Assembly (NCBI GenBank): GCA_903938445.1
Contig: CAJADG010000039.1
Span: 1-64,000, forward strand
Reading direction: 5' to 3'
Source: an uncultured Bacteroidota bacterium
Lineage (GTDB): Bacteria; Bacteroidota; Bacteroidia; Chitinophagales; Chitinophagaceae
DNA length: 64,000 nt
Below, one piece after another: positions 1 to 6,684 of the stretch. Under the pieces are notes generated by a model that saw nothing but the letters and a program-made list of their open reading frames with translations, searched no databases and was not told the origin of the DNA. The position numbers were made by a program, and so were the translations under genes. The stretch's first letter is position 1. Every line of letters begins with the position of its first letter.

Positions 1-301
1 ATTGGCAGTTTATTGGTTTATTAAGCGTGTACAAAATACACATTTTTGATATTCAACCTATTTTTTGTTAATTAATTTTTAACTTTTTTTAATAAAAAAC
101 TAACGATGGTTATTATTTGAACTGTTTTTGGTTGTAATAAGTTGGCTGAAACTCAATAATAACGGACATTTTAGATTTTTTTCTCCCTTGCTTAAAATTC
201 TCTTAAAATTGAGCTTATAAATAACTTAAATAAAAATATCAAACGATTGCGAAAAAATTTGTGACAAATATTTCATAAATTTGTCCGACATCGATTGCGT
301 T
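1..301. other. Intergenic region upstream of the LacI-type regulator
   Basis: AT-rich stretch without a supportable coding region. The right end (about 240-285) holds a LacI-family operator-like core, an inverted repeat and a -7 box, described separately. In positions 1-230 I see only A/T-rich sequence and no clear hairpin or gene. A divergent gene may begin left of the window, but I found no TAnnTTTG box on the minus strand to support that. Confidence 0.7.
240..285 (+). promoter_or_regulatory. Promoter and candidate operators of the lacI-type gene
   Basis: A -7 box TAAATTTG lies at 276-283 and matches the Bacteroidota consensus TAnnTTTG, 18 nt before the ATG at 302. The decamer CAAACGATTG at 240-249 is a CG-centred imperfect palindrome of the kind bound by LacI/CcpA/PurR proteins. 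A second inverted repeat, GACAAAT-N9-ATTTGTC (263-285), overlaps the -7 box. CGATTGCG occurs at 244-251 and again at 291-298. Repression of its own gene by the LacI protein is the simplest reading; it is inferred from position only. Confidence 0.5.
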
Positions 302-1294
302 ATGACAAATACCACCCTAAAACTATTGGCTCAACAACTGCAGTTGAGTATCTCTACTGTATCTAGAGCATTAAAGGATCATCCAGACATTTCGGCTTCT
401 ACAAAAGCAAAAGTGAATGCTCTGGCGCAAAGCTTAGATTATGAACCCAATGCTTATGCGATTCAACTGAGAACACAGAGCAGTAAAATATTAGGCGTGA
501 TTGTGCCTGCTATTTCAAATTTGTTTTACGATAGCTTTATAGCAGCAGTTGAAGAAGAAAGTAGAAATAATGGATATGCCGTAATGATTTTGCAATCAAG
601 TCATAATCCAGAGAACGAGTTGAGTAATTTGAAAATCTTTAGACAGAACAGGGTATCTGGAGTATTCGCTTGTCTTTCTTCAAGCACTGAGAATTTAGAA
701 GTGTATCAAAAAATGAATGAAAGAGAAATTCCAGTTGTATTTTTTGATATTGTTCCAAAAGACAATCGATTTACCAAAGTACGCATGGCAGATGAGCGCT
801 GTGCCATCATGGCAGCAGAAAATATTATCAAAAGAAATGCAAAAAAGGTATTAGCCATTTTCGGTGATGAAGGATTATCCATTACGCAAAAAAGAAAATC
901 TGCATTTCAAAAATTCATGCAAGACTTTGCACCCAAAACACATTGTTCCTACGCACATGCAGCAAGCACAAAAGAGGCCGAAGAAACAATGAAAAAATTT
1001 GCAGATAAAAAACAAAAAGTCGATACTGTTTTTTGCATGACTGATGAAATATTAATAGGGGTAATGAGAACAATTCAAGAACTACAAATAAAAGTCCCCA
1101 ATGAAATTGGGGTGATAAGTATTAGTAACGGATTCATTCCTAATTTATATTATCCTCATATTAGTTATGTGGAAACAAGTGGTCATGAATTAGGCAAACT
1201 TGCTTTTATACAAATGATGGCTAATATGAAAGGAGGGAAAACTTTAACTGAACTCACTGTAGATGCAAAATTTGTTGAAGGCGGTTCAATGTAA
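302..1294 (+). CDS. LacI-family transcriptional regulator
   Basis: Predicted sugar-responsive DNA-binding regulator of 330 residues, a normal length for the LacI/GalR family. The N-terminus has the family helix-turn-helix, with the signature STVSRAL followed by a hinge region (YEPNAYA). A periplasmic-binding-protein-like effector domain follows from about residue 58 (LGVIVPAISN) to the end. I chose ATG at 302 rather than TTG at 281 because the HTH then starts at the usual distance and the earlier codon overlaps the -7 box. Only 12 nt separate it from the beta-phosphoglucomutase-like gene, so the two are probably co-transcribed. In Bacteroidota such pairs often belong to maltose or other alpha-glucoside loci. 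The rest of such a locus, if present, lies outside the window. The effector is unknown. Confidence 0.9.
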   Translation: MTNTTLKLLAQQLQLSISTVSRALKDHPDISASTKAKVNALAQSLDYEPNAYAIQLRTQSSKILGVIVPAISNLFYDSFIAAVEEESRNNGYAVMILQSSHNPENELSNLKIFRQNRVSGVFACLSSSTENLEVYQKMNEREIPVVFFDIVPKDNRFTKVRMADERCAIMAAENIIKRNAKKVLAIFGDEGLSITQKRKSAFQKFMQDFAPKTHCSYAHAASTKEAEETMKKFADKKQKVDTVFCMTDEILIGVMRTIQELQIKVPNEIGVISISNGFIPNLYYPHISYVETSGHELGKLAFIQMMANMKGGKTLTELTVDAKFVEGGSM

Positions 1295-1306
1295 AAAATA
1301 AACTAA

Positions 1307-1960
1307 ATGACAGCTAAAGAAATATTTTCAGCTAAGGGATTTTTATTTGACTTAAATGGAACGATGGTCAATGATATGCCCTACCATATTGAAGCTTGGC
1401 ATAAAAAAATAATTGAACTGGGCGGTAATCTAACATTGGAGGAAATGAAATACCAATGCTATGGCAAAAACGATGAATTATTGGAGCGTGTTTTTCCTGG
1501 CAAATATAGCATGGAAGAAAAAATAAGATTGGGAAATGAAAAAGAAGCTATTTATCGAATAGAATTTAAACCATCATTAAAACTAATTGATGGGTTATAC
1601 GAGTTTTTAAAAAATGCAGCAGCACAAAATATCAAAATGGCTATTGGGTCAGCAGCTATTAATGAGAATATTGATTTTGTGATTGACAATATGAATATTA
1701 GACATCATTTTGAAGCTATTGTGAGCGCCAATAATGTTAGTATGAGTAAGCCGCATCCAGAAACATTTTTGAAATGTGCGGATCAAATAAATGTGCATCC
1801 AAATGATTGTATTGTTTTTGAAGACACACCAAAAGGAGTTGAATGTGCTTTAAATTCCGGCATGAAAGCAATTGTCATTTTAGGAGAACATACTGCAAAT
1901 GAATTTAATCATTATCCAAATGTCATAAATTGCATTTCAAATTATACTGAATTACTTTAG
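1307..1960 (+). CDS. HAD-superfamily hydrolase, beta-phosphoglucomutase-like
   Basis: 217-residue HAD protein of the beta-phosphoglucomutase/phosphatase subfamily, with a helical cap after motif I. Visible motifs are motif I FDLNGT (nucleophile Asp15), motif II Ser in IGSAA, motif III Lys in SKPHPE, and motif IV FEDTPKG. The second acidic residue of motif I, normally Asp and serving as acid/base, is Asn17 here. This could lower or change activity, although I recall the same DLNGT motif in other Bacteroidota homologues. It sits 12 nt after the LacI-type gene, which fits a role in converting beta-glucose-1-phosphate released by a disaccharide phosphorylase. No phosphorylase is in view, so the substrate is uncertain. 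It ends 11 nt from the convergent mnmE stop. Confidence 0.8.
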   Translation: MTAKEIFSAKGFLFDLNGTMVNDMPYHIEAWHKKIIELGGNLTLEEMKYQCYGKNDELLERVFPGKYSMEEKIRLGNEKEAIYRIEFKPSLKLIDGLYEFLKNAAAQNIKMAIGSAAINENIDFVIDNMNIRHHFEAIVSANNVSMSKPHPETFLKCADQINVHPNDCIVFEDTPKGVECALNSGMKAIVILGEHTANEFNHYPNVINCISNYTELL

Positions 1961-1971
1961 ATGCTAAGTAA

Positions 1972-3348
1972 TTATTTTCCAATACAGAATTTAGAAAAAA
2001 TAAAATCTAACTGATCCTCGTTGGTAATTTGTCCAGTAATGGTACCTAAGTAATGTAATGCTTGTCGAATATCTAATGCTAACAAATCACCTGTTACATT
2101 TAATTGCAATCCTGTTTCAACATCATTTAAGGCTAGAGATAACTTTTTCAAGGAAGCGACATGTCTTGCATTGGTAACAATTGTTCCTTCTTTATGCAAA
2201 CCCTCGCCTGCTACTTTTTGATATAAGATATTTTCAAGTGCTTTGATATTATCTTTTTCTTTTGCTGAAATAAATACTACCTCCTTGAATTTATTGTTCT
2301 CAAGTATTGAATTGTCTTTTAAAAGATCTTTTTTGTTTCCTACTAATACCAATTTATCTACATCTACTTCGGATTGCCAAGCAGCAACTTGTTCAACACT
2401 ATTATCATTCACATCAAACATGGCAATCACAATATCAGCCCCTAATATTTTTTCTTTGCTTTTTTCAATACCCATTTGCTCGATACTATCACTAGTTGAA
2501 GTTCTTATACCAGCAGTGTCAATTAGTTTAAATAAGATGCCTTGAATATTTAAATACTCTTCTACGGTATCTCTTGTTGTTCCGGGAATCTCACTCACTA
2601 ATGCTCTATTTTCATTCAACAATGCATTTAGCAATGTTGATTTGCCGGCATTTGGTTTTCCCACAATTGCTACTTGTACTCCATTCTTAATTACATTTCC
2701 TAGTTTAAAGGAATCTAATAAAGCCTGCGTTTTTATTTGCAACTGTTGTACTAAAATTTCTAATTCTTTTTTATTGGCGAATGCGACATCTTCTTGTGAA
2801 AAATCTAATTCCAATTCAATCAATGCTGAAAACTTAATTAGTTTTTCCCGCATCAATTGTAAGTCCGTTGAAAAACCTCCTTTCAAATTATGTAATGCCG
2901 TTTTACGTGCAGCTTCGGTGTTGCTTGCAATTAAATCCGCAACAGCTTCGGCCTGTGTTAAATCTAATTTGCCATTTAAAAAAGCACGTTGCGTAAACTC
3001 CCCTGGCTTTGCCATACGAGCACCTGCATGAATCATTAATTGTAAAATAGCATCCTGAATCAAAGGAGCACCATGGCATGAAATTTCAACTACTTCCTCG
3101 CCCGTGTATGATTTTGGAGCACGATAAATACTTACCACTACTTCATCAATCACATCCGACCCATTTAATAGTTTTCCAAAGTGAACTGTATGCGTTGGAT
3201 GATGCACTAAACTCTTTTTAGAAAATACCGAAGCAGTAATTTCAATAGCCTTTGGTCCACTTAATCTTATAACAGCTATTGCACCTAATCCGGGTGCTGT
3301 TGCTAAGGCCACAATAGTATCATTCCAAGTACTCAAATTTTCTCGCAT
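1972..3348 (-). CDS. mnmE: tRNA modification GTPase MnmE
   Basis: With MnmG this GTPase installs the carboxymethylaminomethyl group at U34 of certain tRNAs. The 458-residue protein has the family layout: an N-terminal formyl-THF-binding domain, a helical domain, an inserted G domain with P-loop GKPNAGKS (230-237), DTAG (277-280) and NKKD, and the C-terminal CIGK motif whose cysteine is conserved. I chose ATG at 3348. Upstream in-frame extension to 3405 would run through the promoter and the tonB terminator. The gene is monocistronic and converges on the HAD gene. Its promoter TTG-N17-TATCTTTG ends only 4 nt before the ATG, which implies an essentially leaderless mRNA. Confidence 0.97.
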   Translation of the reverse strand: MRENLSTWNDTIVALATAPGLGAIAVIRLSGPKAIEITASVFSKKSLVHHPTHTVHFGKLLNGSDVIDEVVVSIYRAPKSYTGEEVVEISCHGAPLIQDAILQLMIHAGARMAKPGEFTQRAFLNGKLDLTQAEAVADLIASNTEAARKTALHNLKGGFSTDLQLMREKLIKFSALIELELDFSQEDVAFANKKELEILVQQLQIKTQALLDSFKLGNVIKNGVQVAIVGKPNAGKSTLLNALLNENRALVSEIPGTTRDTVEEYLNIQGILFKLIDTAGIRTSTSDSIEQMGIEKSKEKILGADIVIAMFDVNDNSVEQVAAWQSEVDVDKLVLVGNKKDLLKDNSILENNKFKEVVFISAKEKDNIKALENILYQKVAGEGLHKEGTIVTNARHVASLKKLSLALNDVETGLQLNVTGDLLALDIRQALHYLGTITGQITNEDQLDFIFSKFCIGK

Positions 3349-3352
3349 GCAG

Positions 3353-3380
3353 CAAAGATAGGTCTTGTTAGATAAAACAA
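3353..3380 (-). promoter_or_regulatory. mnmE promoter (TTG-N17-TATCTTTG), predicted leaderless
   Basis: On the minus strand, TTG (3380-3378) and TATCTTTG (3360-3353) are separated by 17 bp, matching the Bacteroidota -33/-7 consensus. Only 4 nt (CTGC) lie between the box and the ATG at 3348. Transcription would therefore begin at or next to the start codon. Confidence 0.7.
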
Positions 3381-3406
3381 AAATGGCAGCCTTAAAGGCT
3401 GCCATT
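3372..3406 (-). terminator. Rho-independent terminator of the exbB-exbD-exbD-tonB operon
   Basis: Perfect 10-bp stem AATGGCAGCC/GGCTGCCATT (3382-3391 and 3397-3406) with a 5-nt loop. On the minus strand it is followed by a T-rich run (TTTGTTTTATC). It lies 25 nt after the tonB stop. Its T-run overlaps the -33 element of mnmE. Confidence 0.85.
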
Positions 3407-3431
3407 AATATTGTAAACTGAGTAGTTAATA

Positions 3432-4253
3432 CTAGTCTTCAGAAACTTGGAATACAATTGCTTGTCTATGACGGTAAATTACATTACGGCCATTTTGAAC
3501 AGCTGGTTTCCATTTTGGACCTCTTGTGATTACACGAACCGCTTCATCAGCAGTACCATAGCCAGGGTTGTTTTCAGCTTTTACATCTGAAATAGAACCA
3601 TCTCTTGATACAACGAATGATACTGTTACTGCGTATTTTCCAGCAGGTGCACCATTTTCAACTGGTAAGTCTCTATTTAAAGTTCTTTCTAGATAACGTA
3701 TCCAACCTTGTTGTCCACCTGGGAACTCAGCTGGTTGTTGTACTACAGTAAAGATTTTATCAGTCTCTTCATCTGGAGGTGCAGCTGGTCCAGTACTTTG
3801 TTCAACTGGAGCTACAATACCATCATCTTTGATACCTTTTTGATCTACTGCACCAATTTTAACGTCTTCTAATTTTTCAACTTCTTTTACCTCATCCTCT
3901 TTTTTAACTTCCTCATCTTTTACGATTTTAGGAGGGGTAAATTTCGCCATTTCCACTTTTGGTGGCTCTTGCTTTGGTGGGGGAGGAGGTGGCGGTGGCG
4001 GTGCTTTTTTCTCTTGATTATTCACATCAGCCAAAGAAACGTCTGCAACCACAATTTCGGTTTTAGACTTCTTTTTGGTGTTAGAATAAATAGCACCACC
4101 AGCTAAAAGTGCAGTAATGGCTACCATCACAATCAACGCCTTTTTAAGACGGTCATTGTATGTTTTTCTCAGCTCATACGCACCATACTCCTTATATCTT
4201 CCCTCAAAAATGAGGTCTAATACATCGGCGGTTAATATTTTATTTATGTCCAT
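3432..4253 (-). CDS. tonB: Energy transducer TonB
   Basis: 273-residue inner-membrane-anchored protein that carries proton-motive energy to outer-membrane TonB-dependent transporters. It has a cytoplasmic N-terminus of about 38 residues (with EYGAYELRKTYN, typical of Bacteroidota TonB), one membrane helix at about 39-58, and a periplasmic spacer with nine consecutive prolines (85-93) followed by a Lys/Glu-rich stretch. A C-terminal TonB domain spans about 172-270. It is the last gene of the exbB-exbD-exbD-tonB operon, 19 nt after the second exbD, and is followed by a strong terminator. The co-transcribed ExbB/ExbD proteins argue that it works with them as one motor. Confidence 0.95.
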   Translation of the reverse strand: MDINKILTADVLDLIFEGRYKEYGAYELRKTYNDRLKKALIVMVAITALLAGGAIYSNTKKKSKTEIVVADVSLADVNNQEKKAPPPPPPPPPKQEPPKVEMAKFTPPKIVKDEEVKKEDEVKEVEKLEDVKIGAVDQKGIKDDGIVAPVEQSTGPAAPPDEETDKIFTVVQQPAEFPGGQQGWIRYLERTLNRDLPVENGAPAGKYAVTVSFVVSRDGSISDVKAENNPGYGTADEAVRVITRGPKWKPAVQNGRNVIYRHRQAIVFQVSED

Positions 4254-4272
4254 TTTAAATGCTTTTAATTGC

Positions 4273-4848
4273 TTAAGGTTTTACTGCAGATTCGTCTGAT
4301 TTTTTAACCAATTGCTCTTCGATATCGAAAATATCAACTAGCGCGAATTTTTTTACAACGTTAATAGACATCTCATCTAAGATATCAATTACGTTTTTGT
4401 AATTGCAATATTGGCTTGGTTTAATCACGACTACTAAGTCATGCTCTGGATCGTTGGGATCCTGTGCAATACTTCTTACATATGCCTTCTTTTTCAAGAT
4501 TACATCTCTAATAGAGTTTTCTCCATTATACGAAGCAGACAAGAAATTAGAAGCGTCATTTTTTAATTGACCTTCATAGTAATAAATATGATTATCCGCA
4601 CCCATTAGGATGGTTAAAGCCCCTGATTCTTTTGCTTTATTTTGTTCTTCAGGTTTTACTTTGTCATCCGGCAAAAGCAACTTCATAGCTGTTGGTTGAC
4701 TCATCGTTGTAGTGAAGATAAAGAAGGTGATCAACAAGAAACCTAAGTCCACCATCGGTGTCAAATCGACACGCGTTGATAGCTTTTTTCCTTTCTTGAC
4801 ACCGGGTCCTTTCTTATGGCCACCACCCGAGGTATCTAATTCTGCCAT
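4273..4848 (-). CDS. exbD: Biopolymer transporter ExbD (second copy)
   Basis: 191-residue ExbD/TolR-family component of the TonB energising complex. The short cytoplasmic N-terminus leads into VDLTPMVDLGFLL, where Asp34 at the start of the single membrane helix (about 33-50) is the conserved proton-relay aspartate. A periplasmic domain of about 140 residues follows. It lies between the first exbD and tonB with short gaps (28 and 19 nt). The sequence is clearly distinct from the neighbouring ExbD, so this is not a recent duplication. A heteromeric ExbD pair in one motor is possible but not shown. Confidence 0.93.
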   Translation of the reverse strand: MAELDTSGGGHKKGPGVKKGKKLSTRVDLTPMVDLGFLLITFFIFTTTMSQPTAMKLLLPDDKVKPEEQNKAKESGALTILMGADNHIYYYEGQLKNDASNFLSASYNGENSIRDVILKKKAYVRSIAQDPNDPEHDLVVVIKPSQYCNYKNVIDILDEMSINVVKKFALVDIFDIEEQLVKKSDESAVKP

Positions 4849-4876
4849 AGTAAATAGCTTTTAATTAGTTTATAAT

Positions 4877-5524
4877 TTAGTTTTCCTGTTTTTCTCCACT
4901 CAATGATCTCTTGTATAATTCTGAACCTACTGGCGCATTTTCAGGATTGGTAACCATTTGGAATTTCTGAATGTTGTTTTTCTTGAATGCAGTTAAAACG
5001 CCTTTGAATGAAGGGTACTTTGCAAGATTGTCTCCTTTTAATAAAAGATCCATCTTAGCTCCAGCATAAGCTTCATTAACGGCTTGCATCCAAACAATCA
5101 ACTCATTATCCGTACTGTCCTTACAAGGTATCCCTTTAAGTACATCTCCTTTTCTGTTTTCTTCTGAAATAGATAAGAAAGAGTTTAATGTACTAAATGA
5201 AGCGCCAACAAAATTAGCAGCTTTGAATTTAGCAACATCGATTCCTAAGTTCTTAGTAGTATTTAAAGAATTAGCAACCAACTCTCTTTTTTGCTTATCA
5301 TCAATAGTAAGAAATACTTTACCATCTTTATCAATTGTTACAAGTACAAAATCCTTATTAGGGGCAACTTTAGAAGCTACTGAACTAGGTGTAGTTACAG
5401 CGATTGCTTCTGAAGGCTTGAACTTTGTAGTCAAGATAAAGAATGACAATAAAAGGAAAGCCACATCACACATGGCAGTCATGTCGATGGTGGTACTCTT
5501 ACGAGGTAATTTGGCTCTACCCAT
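4877..5524 (-). CDS. exbD: Biopolymer transporter ExbD (first copy)
   Basis: 215-residue ExbD/TolR-family protein. The N-terminus STTIDMTAMCDVAFLLLSFF contains the conserved membrane-entry aspartate (Asp20) and one membrane helix (about 19-36). The periplasmic part is somewhat longer than usual. It follows exbB by 63 nt. It differs from the second copy by having TAMCD in place of TPMVD before the helix, which suggests division of labour between the two ExbD proteins. Confidence 0.93.
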   Translation of the reverse strand: MGRAKLPRKSTTIDMTAMCDVAFLLLSFFILTTKFKPSEAIAVTTPSSVASKVAPNKDFVLVTIDKDGKVFLTIDDKQKRELVANSLNTTKNLGIDVAKFKAANFVGASFSTLNSFLSISEENRKGDVLKGIPCKDSTDNELIVWMQAVNEAYAGAKMDLLLKGDNLAKYPSFKGVLTAFKKNNIQKFQMVTNPENAPVGSELYKRSLSGEKQEN

Positions 5525-5587
5525 TTTTATTATCTTTTAAATTTATTTATAAGGTTGCCCTTATTAAAATATTTTTCTACTTAACTA

Positions 5588-6448
5588 CTATTTGTAGTTT
5601 GCTGCGAAGCTTTGAGTCAAAGTAAATCCAGACTCATCGATACCATATGTAATACCATCGATTCTTGTAGTGAATACGTTGTACATAATGATCGCGATAG
5701 CTGAAGTACCGATACCTAATGCTGTGTTATATAAGGCCTCAGAGATACCTTGTGATAATTCACGAGCAGCTTCTCCACCACCTTCTTCTCCTAATTTAGA
5801 GAAAGAACGAATCATACCTAATACCGTACCGAACAAACCTAATAAAGTTGCTACTGATGCGATAGTTGATAAGAATACTAAATTCTTTTCTAACATTGGT
5901 AATTCTAAAGCTGTTGCTTCTTCGATTTCTTTTTGAATGTTTAATACTTTTTGATCAGTATCTAATTCTGTATTTGAAATCATTTCTTTGTATTTCTTCA
6001 AACCAGATTTCATTACATTACCTACAGATCCTTTTTGCTTGTCACACTCAGCGATTGCTTTGTCAACATCTTTGTTAGCTAAATGGAATTGTACTTGACG
6101 GATAAATGCAGTGTTGCTACCAGTACCTGCTGCTTTAGCAACAGTTAATAATCTTTCAATAACGAAAGTTAATACTACTAATAAGCTACCAATCAAAATA
6201 GGCACGATGATACCACCTTCATACATTTTAGTGAAAGTACCTTTTGGTCCTTTGTGTGAAGGCCAAAATCCACCACTTGGGTCTGGATTAGTGAAATTAG
6301 ATGCGTTACCTAACACAAAACGCCAGATAACGTAGCCTGCTACGATACAAGCAATAGGTGCTAAAGTTGCAATCAAGTTACCGCCTTGTTTCGGCTGTGC
6401 TGCTGTCTTAGTTGCAGCGGTTGCAGTTGGTTTAGTTAAATCAGCCAT
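5588..6448 (-). CDS. exbB: MotA/TolQ/ExbB proton channel family protein
   Basis: 286-residue proton-channel subunit that forms the TonB motor with ExbD. Membrane segments are visible at about 25-47, 79-99, 190-213 and 241-260. The last two carry the glycine- and small-residue-rich TLLGLFGTVLGM and NTALGIGTSA signatures of the TolQ/ExbB family. The extra N-terminal segment and Thr/Ala/Lys-rich start are common in Bacteroidota members. First gene of the exbB-exbD-exbD-tonB operon, with a leader of about 100 nt. Confidence 0.94.
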   Translation of the reverse strand: MADLTKPTATAATKTAAQPKQGGNLIATLAPIACIVAGYVIWRFVLGNASNFTNPDPSGGFWPSHKGPKGTFTKMYEGGIIVPILIGSLLVVLTFVIERLLTVAKAAGTGSNTAFIRQVQFHLANKDVDKAIAECDKQKGSVGNVMKSGLKKYKEMISNTELDTDQKVLNIQKEIEEATALELPMLEKNLVFLSTIASVATLLGLFGTVLGMIRSFSKLGEEGGGEAARELSQGISEALYNTALGIGTSAIAIIMYNVFTTRIDGITYGIDESGFTLTQSFAANYK

Positions 6449-6556
6449 GATTCAATTGATTTTTGGTTTTAAATAAAAATTTATAAAAGAATTTATTCCT
6501 CTTGACTATTGGTTAGAATTCACTCGAATCTTTACGCACTAGTTTCTAAGGGGTTA

Positions 6557-6585
6557 CAAAATAAGTAATTATTTGATTGAAACAA
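6557..6585 (-). promoter_or_regulatory. Candidate promoter of the exbB operon
   Basis: On the minus strand, TTG (6585-6583) is followed after 18 bp by TTATTTTG (6564-6557), one mismatch from TAnnTTTG. Transcription would start near 6550, giving a leader of about 100 nt before exbB. I see no convincing metal-regulator box in that leader. Confidence 0.4.
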
Positions 6586-6684
6586 TTTTCCAAGCATTTT
6601 TTTATTAAAAATTTAATGTTGCTAACTACTGTTGGTAGAAAGGAATATATTTACTATTAAATTACAAATAAATTTAAAACAAAT

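Noticed and set aside
1-26. ATTGGCAGTTT shared by the window start and 37112-37122
   Set aside because: An 11-bp match with no extension is within chance for 64 kb of A/T-rich DNA.
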